A stretch of DNA of 64,000 bases, from assembly GCA_017311315.1 (NCBI GenBank), contig CM029670.1, forward strand, positions 29,646,773 to 29,710,772, read 5' to 3'. Source of the stretch: Dendrocalamus latiflorus (taxonomy: Eukaryota; Streptophyta; Magnoliopsida; Poales; Poaceae). Below the pieces are notes generated by a model. The model was not told the DNA's origin and searched no databases. It saw only the letters and a program-made list of their open reading frames with translations. Positions 54,959 to 64,000 of this stretch are shown in pieces. The translations under genes were made by a program, and so were the position numbers. Each line of letters starts with the position of its first letter. Position 1 is the stretch's first letter.

Positions 54959-57900
54959 GGGCTCCTACATAACGACACAAGATGAGTTAAGGCATCCACC
55001 AGAGAGATCTATGCACCATTCTAAAGAGGTACATGACATGAATGTCATCGATAGGTAAGCGGACGTCGCTATGTTCAGTAATTGGTGTGGACGCGCAGCT
55101 ACTGCGAAGTTGAGGGGGACTGGGTACCGTCGTAGTAGGAGTCTTTGAAAACAAGCAAATACAGACGCAAGCACAACAACACATTCAGATCTATTACAGC
55201 TAACGAACCCTTCGTGGCACGACGGTCACACTAAACAAGACACACTTACGACACTTACGGCAAGAGTGTGTTGCCTAGTATGCCGCCGTGCCACGATGGA
55301 GGTGCTAGCTCACGGCTGTAGTCGGTGTTGTAGAGGAACAATTAAGCAAATACAAAGGCAAGCACAACAACACATTCAGATCTATGACAGGATAACAAGC
55401 TAACAAACCCTTCGTGGCACGATGGTGCAGCTGAACAAGACACACTTACGACACTTACGGCAAGAGTGTGTTGTCCAGCCACCCGCCGTGCCGTGACGGA
55501 GGCGCTAGCTCATAACGGAGGGGAGATGCATGAAGGAAGCTAGCAAGTGGATGAACTCACGCGTGACTAGTACCGCTGGAAAGGTAGATGGGGTTATTAA
55601 TAAGGGCCGAGCCGTGGGAGGAACTGCTACCTGCCATTCGATGTGGAGAGAATGGACGGGTGAGATCGAAATCCTGGGTGAGAATGGTCGGATCCAGCGT
55701 CGATTTGACCGACTAGTCCAAGCGGTTTGACCAAGCGTCGGTCTTACCGCGTGGTCCATTACTGTTTGACCGATCATCGATCCGACCATGCGGCACACTT
55801 CAGTTTGACCACTGGTCGGTCTGACCGCAATAGTATCACCGGTCCGACCATCGAGCGATTAGACTGAAACCGATAGTAGCACCTTCTTAATAAAATTTGA
55901 TTATTTCCCTCACACAAAAATTAAGTAAAATTGATGCCTTTCCAATAGCTGCAACTATTTCAATTTCAGATCTTTAATTTGTGGGTCTACCAAATTAGGG
56001 TGCCATTAATTATCTAAAACTAATAGGAGTGAGTGCCATTAATTAATTTGTGGGTCTACCAAATTAGGGTGCCTAATATAGCGAAAGTTTCCTGGTCGCT
56101 TGCCTAAATTGCATAAATAAATATTTCACGTCGCTTGCTCTTGCAGGCTTCTGGTTGCCGCATTTTCCACGCGGATTACGTATACAGATATATAGTACTG
56201 CTCCGGATCTTCACTACAATATATATAATGTAGGCTAGTACTGGAGCCTTCATGCATGCTTCGATCCGAGAGATGCGGGATAGCGATAGCGGATTAGCAG
56301 GTGAACATGCAGCAGACCCCAGAACGAGATAAATATTAGCAACGTGCCAGTGGAGTTTAATTATGCGGCTGGGTCTGCCAATATGTACAAAATAGTTCCT
56401 TCTCATATTGAATAATGTCCAACAAACTTAAGCTTACTTTATAAAAATTTTATAGTGTGAACGAGCGATTAAAATTCTAAATATCAATTTTTTACGAAAT
56501 AAGGAGCTTGCGTTTCCGTGTGACACCCAATCAGACATATTGGAATTGAAATATTCTAGAATCAAATTTAAATTCTACAAAAATAAGATTTGGAATTCAA
56601 TTGTTAGGAGGCAAACGGGGGGTTAGACTTTTTTTTCAGAGGAGTCATGTTGGAGAATTTTCAAAATTAAGTTATTATATTTTGTATATAGATAGCATAT
56701 GTTGCTCGTTGATAAAGGGGAGCAGAGTTGTGAGCAATACTAATCGAGATTTTAAGTGACAGCATAAGAGTATTCGAAGTGCACAGCCGAGGAACGCGCC
56801 CGGGCGCATGGAGGTGATTGAGGCGTGTCTGGGCAGTGGGGAGGCGCTGGCGCACGCTGTCTCATCGTCGATGTCGTTCACTGTATCTGTTCGCCATGAC
56901 GTTTACAGAGCCTGTGGTTAACTATATCGTCGATGTCGTAGATGCGTTCACTGTATCGTCGATGTCGTTTACAGAGCCTGTGGTTGCAGCATTTTCCACG
57001 CGGATTACGTACACAGATTATATATACGTACTGCTCCTTCACTAAGATCCGATAGATGCGGGATAGCAATAGCAGGTGAACATGCAGCTGACCCCAGAAC
57101 GAGAAAATAATATTACCAACGTGCAACAGACCAATATTCAGAAATTATCCCATCTTTTTTTGTATATAGATAGCATATGCTGTTCGTTGATAAAGGAGAG
57201 AGGAGTTCTGAGGACTTGGCTGAGTTCTCAACCGTACCAAGTAACTAGTTTGTTTAGTCAAATTCGGTGAGAACATGCAATGGACCTCCCTCCCTTTGTC
57301 CACTAATATGATGATGAGTAATTGACAATATTTGTAATATTTTAAGTTTCAGAGTATATAAAAATGAAAAAAAATTAAACTTTTCAGATGCATTTTGAAT
57401 TCTTGGGCTCTTTATTGGAGTTTCATTGAAAAGTTTAAAATAAAAAACTAAAAAGATGACTAAAAGTTGGTATGAGAAAACTAATGATGGAAACTATCCT
57501 GAAAGCCTATGAGTATAATTTTGGCACAAAAAAATAAAGTATCAAAGCCAGTTATGAAATTATCTAAATCAAATAAGTATACCTAAATTCGACAAGAAGT
57601 CTTTTCAGATTTTTCTAGAAAAATTAAGAGAAGATAAAACTCTAAAAATTTACACAATCATCCGCTCTATATCAGGAGCATTTGCAAAGATTTTCATAAA
57701 TCTTTCGTACCCATCTGATCAATCTAATAAATGTCCAAATCTCTCAGCTCACCCTCTCTCTCGCTGTCTAGTGTGGTCTACTTGCAGTACCTTTCTTTCA
57801 CCTTCAGCCTACATGAGCATAGGCCACTGGTTTTTGACGTCATACTCATCATTTTGATACCACGCTCGTCTTTTCTCCTCTCTGCTGACAGCCCATCTTA

Positions 57901-58208
57901 CCACGTCTCCATTGCAAATTTCCGTCGGCCACGCTGCCCATCCCTCCACCTGCACGGCACCGACGTGGCTCAGTCTTGCGCCTCTCCTTTGCTTCGCGCG
58001 CATGCTAATCTACCCTACTCTATAATACACCAAAATTTTCTTTACTAAATCCACCCCCTCAACCATCCCCACAGTCATGCTTAATCTAAGTCCACCCAGG
58101 TTTGTGTACCAAAGTAATCCAACTTCATACAAATGAATGGCCTGGATCTCTCCTCAATCCTTCTTCTCTTACTCATTGAAGATCCTAAGGCCAAAATCAT
58201 CCGGATCA
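54959..58208. repeat. Copy 2 of the anonymous segment, no gene recognised
   Basis: Matches about 15190-18440 nearly base for base at an offset of 39767. It has the same GGTCNGACC patch and internal duplications. Only scattered single-base differences were noticed. Confidence 0.85.
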
Positions 58209-58248
58209 TGCATATCATTGAACCCAAGAACCCCACCCCATCACGCCC

Positions 58249-59347
58249 TTGCGTCCCCCCTCCCTCCTCCTGAACCGCCCTCCCCACCCACCTCTCCTGA
58301 ACCCGTGCGCTCCTCCCCTCGGATTTCGCCGCCGCATGCCTCCCCCCCACCGCCGCCTCCTCCCCTCCGTCGCCTCCCCCGTCGCCTCCTCCGCCGCCTC
58401 CTCCCCCACCCCTCCTCCGCCTCCTCACCTCCCTCCTCAGCCGCCGCCGACCTCCCCCACCGAACCCGTGCGCCTCCTCCCCTCTGATTTCTCCGCTGCC
58501 TCCTCCCCCGCTCCTCCGCCGTCGCCGCCTTCTCCCCCGCTCCTCCGCCGTCGCCGCCTCCTCCCCCGCTCCTCCACCGTCGCCGCCTCCTCCTCCTCCC
58601 CCACCCCTCCGCTCCGTCGCCGCCTCCTCCTCCGCCCACCCCTCCGCTCCGCCGCCGCCTCCTCCTCCCCCCACCCCGCGCCGCCGCCGCCTCCTCCTCC
58701 CCACCCCGCGCTGCCGCCTCCTCCTCCCCCCACCCCTCCGCTCTGCCGCCGCCTCCTCCTCCTCCCACCCCTCCGCTCTGTCGCCGCCTCCTCCTCCACC
58801 CACCCCGCGCCGCCGCCGCCTCCTCCTCCCCACCCCACGCCGACGCCTGTGACCCCTCGCTCGAGTCGCAGCCTTACGAAGACCTCAAGGACGACCTCGG
58901 CGACGACGGCAGAGGCGCCGACTGGAACCGCGACCGCTCCCCCACGCCCGTGCACGGCGACGACGGTGCCGGCTCCTCTTCCAAGCCCTGGAAGCGCCTA
59001 CTCAAGAAGGCCGTAGGCGGAGGAGGCGGTGACGACATGACCGGTGACGGGCTAGATGACTGGGGGGAGGAGGCGGCGGCGTTGGCGGATACGGATGTGG
59101 ATCCGGAGGCCGACGCGGCGAGGAAGAGAAAGGGCTCGTCGGCGCTGAGGGACCTCGCGAGGGGCGGAGGCAAGGAGAAGGAGAAGAAGAGGAGGAGGGA
59201 GGATGGCGGGGAGAGGGACAGAGGGATGGGGATGGCGAGGGAGAAGAGGGGCTCGGGAGGGAAGGGCGGTGGTGGCCACGAGGAGCAGGATGAAGGGGAG
59301 AGGGAGATCCAAGAGCTCTGGGACACCATCCCTGGGGGTGACTCTGA
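58249..59347 (+). pseudogene. IWS1: Captured IWS1-like fragment (copy 2)
   Basis: Same IWS1 N-terminal region as copy 1 (SPTPVHGDDGAGSS to EIQELWDTIPGGD; a single A to P change in the last motif). It is cut at 59347, about three bases before the end of the exon, by Tekay-like LTR sequence. The proline-rich part is out of frame with the IWS1 part because the minisatellite differs from copy 1: the IWS1-like frame is open from about 58950. Confidence 0.7.
58340..58840. repeat. GC-rich minisatellite (copy 2)
   Basis: Counterpart of 18590-19025 with different unit number and order. Confidence 0.75.
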
Positions 59348-60951
59348 TAAAATGATTGGGTAGTTATTTTAAATTATTGCATGCTTATGTTATATCAAGT
59401 GATAATTTGATTTAGAAAATTTAGTTAAATACCCAATTTGTTATACCTTCCATTGAAAATTGTTTAACTTGTACCATTGTCAACTTAGGATATCCCTTTG
59501 ACTCAATAATGAGTTAGTATTACATCTGTTGAATTTGTAAATACTAGCAAATGCTTAGCGTAGCAAATCAATGTAATAATGCTCAAATGAGTAGCATGTT
59601 TGCTAAATGTTTTGATGAATGATTTGTTTGAACATTGGTAATGGATGTTACCATTGTTAAATGATCTGTTTGAAAAGTGGTAATGGATGTTACCACTGTT
59701 AATTTGAAAATAAAAATGAAGTTCAAAGGAAAAGTTGACAAGGGTGGATGGAAGGTTTGGCTGGTGCAGTTAGCACGAGAATTTTTGGAATTGTGAATGA
59801 ACCACCCTGGTCGTTTAAGGACCGACGCTTGTGTTTGTCCAAACTGAGCAAAACAGTGCAACCACAAGTCTATATGGGTACGACCTAGCTAACTAACCTC
59901 TAAAGGTGTAGTTTAGATATCACCAGTGGTGTATTGGGTGCCAGGGTGTACTGGTTACTCATAGTGAGGGACAGGGTTTACTGTACTCATACGGCGCAAG
60001 AGGGGGCTCCGACTCGTGGATTCGAGTTGTGGTGAAACCTTAGCGGGTGGTATCTAGCTATACTGGAGTAGGTGAAAGGCTTTGTGATATTTTATCTGGG
60101 TCTCATGCCAAAGGAAGCATGTTGACTATTAAGATAATTTATCTCTTGTGGGTAAAGTGTACAAACTCTGCAGAGTAATAAACTATTCGAATAGCCGTGC
60201 CCACGGTCAAGGGCGGGCAAGGAATGCATTCACATGGTAGAAGTTTGACTTTGATTTTAAAATAAAATGATTTGGCAAACTTGGGAGTGGTATAACTCTC
60301 ATGATTTAAATCTGGTGGTGTAACCAGATCAGGTAGTTTAACCTGAGGTTTTTGAAAGTTGGCAGATAGCCTGAAATAGTAGTGTTGGTGGATTAACCTG
60401 CACTAAGTTATTTATCTAATTTCAATTATGAAAAACAAGGTGTTTATCAAATGGCTTTTGAAGTAATTAAGTAGATTTCAAATAAAACGCTGATTTTTTT
60501 TTTGCAAAAGAAACATATAGCCTCCTTTGTGAAACCTTGCATCTATGCATCTTTCCCAAGACTTGCGGAGTACATTTTTGTACTCACCTGTTGCTCTATA
60601 AATATAATAACAGAGGATGAAGAAGCTCAAGCCGGAGAGTACGACTTCTGTGCCGAGTGTGGATGCGGTGGATTCTTCCCAGATGCTTAGGACTCGTTTC
60701 CCCAGTCAATTGCCTGTGGCAGATTGATGGGTCGATTAATTTACTTTTTGCTTCCGCTGTGTTTATTTTCGTTTTAAGGTTCTGTGAACCTTTGTAAGGC
60801 AATGACCAATGTAAAACTTCAGTTATTATTGTAATAAATCGTGGATGACAATGTACCATTTTTTTCTGGTTATCTGTGTGTACTAGCTTTGATCTGGGAC
60901 TAGTACTGTAATGCACAGGGGGGTCCGGAAGTTTCTACTCCGGGTCTCACA
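59348..60951 (+). mobile_element. Truncated 5' LTR of second Tekay-like element
   Basis: Corresponds to the 3' part of the solo LTR from about 6430 onward (shared CGACGCTTGTGTTTGTCCAA and CTATTCGAATAGCCGTGCCC). It ends GGGTCTCACA. The start is a breakpoint in the IWS1 exon, not an LTR terminus. Confidence 0.85.
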
Positions 60952-60955
60952 GAAG

Positions 60956-60967
60956 TGGTATCAGAGC
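60956..60967 (+). other. Primer binding site of second Tekay-like element
   Basis: TGGTATCAGAGC four bases after the LTR end. Confidence 0.9.
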
Positions 60968-61151
60968 CATCTTGACTGTAGGACGAACCCTAGGTATTGG
61001 GAAGTTTTAAGGACTTATGTTAAAAAAAATATATATTAAAAATATATAAGCTTCTTTGCTTCTACTCTCCTCTTACTTAGTATCTTGTTTCTGTCCTCCC
61101 TTTTCACTATTTAAAAATCTTTACTGATCTCTCCTTTTTTCCAACTTGTAG

Positions 61152-62057
61152 ATGGCAGGTTCGTCGTCATCAGCCCCGTGGGATCACCATTCTCATGGCG
61201 AGAGTGAGGGAGCTTTTGCGACTCTTCTACGGCAGCTAATGCAGCATCTGAAGTACACCCAACAGCCTATCTTCAGAGGGCGGAACACACGAGTGATGAG
61301 CACGGACTCCTGGAGCATGGAGGTGTTCATTTACGCTTCAGACGGGAGGATTGACCCAGTTGAGCGTCATATTGAGTACCCACGGACCTTCTGCTCAGAT
61401 GCGATCCAGGATGCAGCACAGTTGGCGATCTCGGAGTTGTGCAGGAGGCACAAGGAGGAGCTACGACAGTCACCTTTTTGCTTCTTCCCGACGACGAGAG
61501 CAGGACAGACTCATCCGGAGCTTTTCCAGCTGGTGGTGGACGACCCGCGCTTGTCTCACCAGGTGCAGCACACTCTGGCAGCTTCAGCGACTTACGCCAG
61601 AGCTCAGCAGGAGATCGGACTTCTTCGGAGGCTGCTTACGTCGAGCTACGACCACTCCGACACTCTCCGAGCCCAGCTACTGCAGAGTGAGGCTGCCCAC
61701 GCCGACGCCGTTCAGGCGAGGACTGCTGCCGAGGCAGAGGTAGAGCGTCTTCGAGCTGCTACCACTACACCGACTCCACCAGCTCCTGTTGCTGCTCCAG
61801 CCCAGTTTACGGGACCTCGCACTAGGCTTACTGCGAGGAAGAGTGTGCGACGCTCCAGTCCGCCACCCGACATTGATATAGGAGGATCTAGCCGGGGACG
61901 CCAGCTATCTCGCTCCGGTTTTTCCGACTTTAGTCAGAGTCGATCACGGTCGCGTTCACCGAACAACTGCCGTGGTTGTGGACAGAGACACTTATCTGAT
62001 TCAGAGGAGGACCCCGAGGAGGATCCGGAGGAGCGCATCATCGTGGAGGATGAGTAG
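61152..62057 (+). CDS. Extra ORF upstream of gag, 301 aa, RS-rich C-terminus
   Basis: ATG at 61152 (MAGSSSSAPWDHHSHGE). Residues 20-130 are globular-looking (MSTDSWSMEVFIYASDGRID; FCSDAIQDAAQLAISELC). About 140-205 is a probable coiled coil (QQEIGLLRRLLTSSYDHSD; AAEAEVERLRAAT). A proline stretch and then an SR run (SQSRSRSRSPNN), CRGCGQRH and an acidic tail (EEDPEEDPEE) follow. It lies between primer site and gag on the sense strand. Extra ORFs before gag are reported in some grass gypsy elements; the function is unknown. There is no frame break, unlike the gag downstream, so it may have been coding recently. It is absent from the related element at 24178-31592. Confidence 0.7.
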   Translation: MAGSSSSAPWDHHSHGESEGAFATLLRQLMQHLKYTQQPIFRGRNTRVMSTDSWSMEVFIYASDGRIDPVERHIEYPRTFCSDAIQDAAQLAISELCRRHKEELRQSPFCFFPTTRAGQTHPELFQLVVDDPRLSHQVQHTLAASATYARAQQEIGLLRRLLTSSYDHSDTLRAQLLQSEAAHADAVQARTAAEAEVERLRAATTTPTPPAPVAAPAQFTGPRTRLTARKSVRRSSPPPDIDIGGSSRGRQLSRSGFSDFSQSRSRSRSPNNCRGCGQRHLSDSEEDPEEDPEERIIVEDE

Positions 62058-62319
62058 TTAGTTGAGTCAGTAGTACCCAAATAATTGTCCACGTTTTTAG
62101 AACGCTTTATCATATTTTGGTGTGTTGGATGGACTGTACCAAGCCTATGTGCACTTGTGGTGCAGCCATTCATAAAATTATCTTGATTTCAATAAAGTTT
62201 TCCCTAAGTGGTTGCTGGTTTCTTCTTGTGTGTTGGCTTGGGATGTTATTTAGTTTCCCCTAATCTCTTATCTATGCTAGTTCCCTCTTACCTTTTGCTA
62301 ACCCTGGAAACTGTTTCAG
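62058..62319 (+). other. Spacer between extra ORF and gag
   Basis: AT-rich, no ORF. How gag would be translated downstream of the first ORF is not evident. Confidence 0.4.
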
Positions 62320-63912
62320 ATGGTGAACACAAGGAACAACCCGGGCAGTAGCCGTAACCCTAATGTTCAACCAGAAGACAACATTCCACCTCCGCCAGCT
62401 CAAGCTCCCAACATGGAACAGATGATGGCCATGCAGTTGCAACTACTTCAAGCTTTGGCCCAAAATCAAGTCCAACAAGTCCAGCAAGCACCAGTTCAAC
62501 AGCCACAGTCTAAACTTGGGGAATTTATGAGAACCCGACCTCCGACCTTTGCAGGATCTGTTGACCCTTTGGAGGCGGATGATTGGATTAAAGAAATAGA
62601 AAGGAAACTCAATTTGGCTCAATGTGCAGAGCATGAGAAGGTTCTGTACGCCGCCCACCAACTCAAGGGAGTTGCTGCTAATTGGTGGGATAACTACTGT
62701 GCCGCACATCAAGATGCCCAGAATATTGCATGGGAAGAATTTTTGGAAGCCTTCCGTACTGCTCATATTCCTATGAGTATTATGGAAATGAAGAGGAAGG
62801 AGTTTCATCAGCTACAACAAGGAAACCTTAGTGTTTCCGCATATCTGAGTAAATTTATCCAATTATCAAGATATGCACCGGAAGATGTGGCGACTGATGC
62901 CGCAAGGATCTGGAGGTTCATGGGAGGAATGGACCCCAACCTCAAAGTTCAGTTAGTCTCCAATGACTACCCTACTTTTCAACATCTGGTGAACAAAGCT
63001 TTAGTACAAGAAGATGCCCAGCGTCAGCTTTTTGATGCTAGGAAAAGGAAGTTTCAAGCCCAACAGTTTGCTAGCAGTTCCCGTCAACGCCCTACTCAAC
63101 AACAGTACAACCGGCCTCCAGTGCATAATCATCCAAGGACACCCATTTCTGCGCCTCGCCCTTTGCCTCAAACTCCTAGAACTGGAAATGCAGCCCAACA
63201 ACAGCAGAATAGAAATGTAGCTGCAGGAGTGCAATGCTACAATTGCAAAAATATGGGACACTATGCCAGCAGTTGCCCACAGAAGCGTCAAGTGGTAACC
63301 CCGGTCCGCTTCAACCTGGATCCTACACCAGCAAGAGCTCCAACTACCGGTCAAGGACGTGGAAGCCCTCAGACACCTCAGACTCCACAGCCATTCAACA
63401 GAGGGCGTATCAACCATGTCACCGTAGAAGCAGCGGAAGATGCACCAGACGTAGTTCTGGGTAAGTTCCTGGTTAATTCAGTACCAGCAATTATATTATT
63501 TGATTCTGGAGCTACACATTCATTCGTAACAAAAACTTTTGCTGAAAGAAATAATTGGAATATTTGTTTGCTAAAGAACCCTATGATAGTCCAATCTCCT
63601 GGAAAAGAATTGAGGACTAAATTGGTTAGCCCTAGAGCAACCATAATTATAAATGGAGTAAAGTTCCTAGCGAACCTTATTATAATAGACTCCGATGGCA
63701 TAGATATAATACTTGGTATGGATTGGTTGATCAAGTATAAAGGACAGATAGATTGTGCCAATCGTGCCATTACTCTTACCAATTCTGACGGAATTCAGAT
63801 AAGACATGAGGCAGTTATGCACTCAAAGAAGAACATTATGTTAACTAACTTAAAAGGGAAAAATTTGGAGGATGTGTCGGTAGCTTGCGAATACCCTGAT
63901 GTTTTCCCTTGA
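62320..63912 (+). pseudogene. gag-pol: gag-protease of second Tekay-like element, frameshifted at its end
   Basis: ATG at 62320 (MVNTRNNPGSSRNPN). The gag core at about residues 70-220 contains VDPLEADDWIKEIERKLNLA and LSKFIQLSRYAPEDV. The zinc knuckle starts at Cys306 (CYNCKNMGHYASSC), and protease DSG is at Asp395 (LFDSGATHSFV). The frame then reads into EYPDVFP and hits TGA at 63910-63912. Sequence after that matches the start of RT in the +1 frame, so one extra T in the CCCTT stretch near 63906-63910 explains the break. Confidence 0.9.
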
Positions 63913-64000
63913 GGAATTGCCAGGACTGCCACCAGATCGAGAGATTGAATTTGTTATAAATCTGGTACCTGGTACAGCCCCAATATCAAAAAGACCTTAT
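63911..64000 (+). pseudogene. pol: Start of reverse transcriptase region, shifted frame, continues beyond window
   Basis: The frame encodes [15 protein letters not shown] and ISKRPY, matching the same part of pol at 29560-29650. Too short to judge further. Confidence 0.8.

Larger units (their letters stand above)
59348..64000 (+). mobile_element. Second Tekay/Del-like element, both ends incomplete in window
   Basis: A partial 5' LTR, initiator-Met primer site, an extra ORF, gag-protease and the start of RT, running off the window. It lacks about the first 2 kb of the LTR judged against 4358-7991. Confidence 0.88.

Noticed and set aside
1..64000. tRNA or rRNA genes
   Set aside because: No cloverleaf with A and B boxes or rRNA-like sequence noticed; the tRNA-like strings seen are retroelement primer sites.

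Overview
The window is repeat-dominated plant chromosomal DNA, almost certainly from a grass. Evidence: AT-rich spacers next to very GC-rich blocks, plant Tekay/Del-like and Tat-like Ty3/gypsy elements, an Angela/BARE-like Ty1/copia element, CACTA and Mutator-like remnants, and captured fragments of plant nuclear genes that still carry introns (IWS1-like and citrate synthase-like). An Oryza-type genome would fit, but the species cannot be fixed from sequence alone. I see no intact host gene, no tRNA or rRNA gene and no CRISPR array.

The main architecture is a direct segmental duplication with a present-day offset of about 40 kb. Copy 1 spans about 1-19538 and copy 2 about 40700-59347. Both carry, in order: the antisense-ORF end of a Tat-like element, palindromic arrays of TATA-containing repeats, the body and inward 292-bp LTR of a minus-strand LTR element, a minus-strand Ulp1-like transposon gene fragment, about 2.5 kb of anonymous sequence, and an IWS1 gene fragment. 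The copies differ by later events. Copy 1 has a 3.6-kb solo LTR (4358-7991), a CACTA end plus a tandem duplication (12716-14845), and the Tat 3' LTR with the Ulp1-like C-terminal exons (596-1391). Copy 2 has a full-length copia element (44851-53147). Several insertions can be checked against an empty site in the other copy, which gives a relative history.

Region by region: 1-840 is the end of a Tat-like element. 841-1480 holds C-terminal exons of the Ulp1-like gene. 1526-3740 holds a minisatellite and TATA arrays. 3741-11158 is a minus-strand LTR element interrupted by the solo LTR. 11198-15911 is the Ulp1-like gene, a CACTA end and an internal duplication. 18441-21610 is a chimera of IWS1 and citrate synthase fragments. 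21611-24177 holds inverted LTR debris, a Helitron-like 3' end and a MITE. 24178-31592 is a Tekay-like element cut off inside integrase. 31597-34676 is a Mutator-like transposase N-terminus with AT-rich flank. 35396-41100 is the 5' part of the Tat-like element (gag and protease but no reverse transcriptase). 44851-53147 is the copia element. 59348-64000 is a second Tekay-like element with an extra ORF upstream of gag, running off the window.

The coding content is transposon machinery (gag, protease, RT, RNase H, integrase, MULE transposase, Ulp1-like protease), nearly all broken by stops, frameshifts or truncation. The most interesting unexplained items are the inverted arrays of about 43-bp repeats that each carry a TATAAATA box, the antisense ORF that appears to be spliced, the 182-aa ORF between CACTA subterminal hairpins, and the two-gene capture with a 34-bp exon-intron duplication at its edges.
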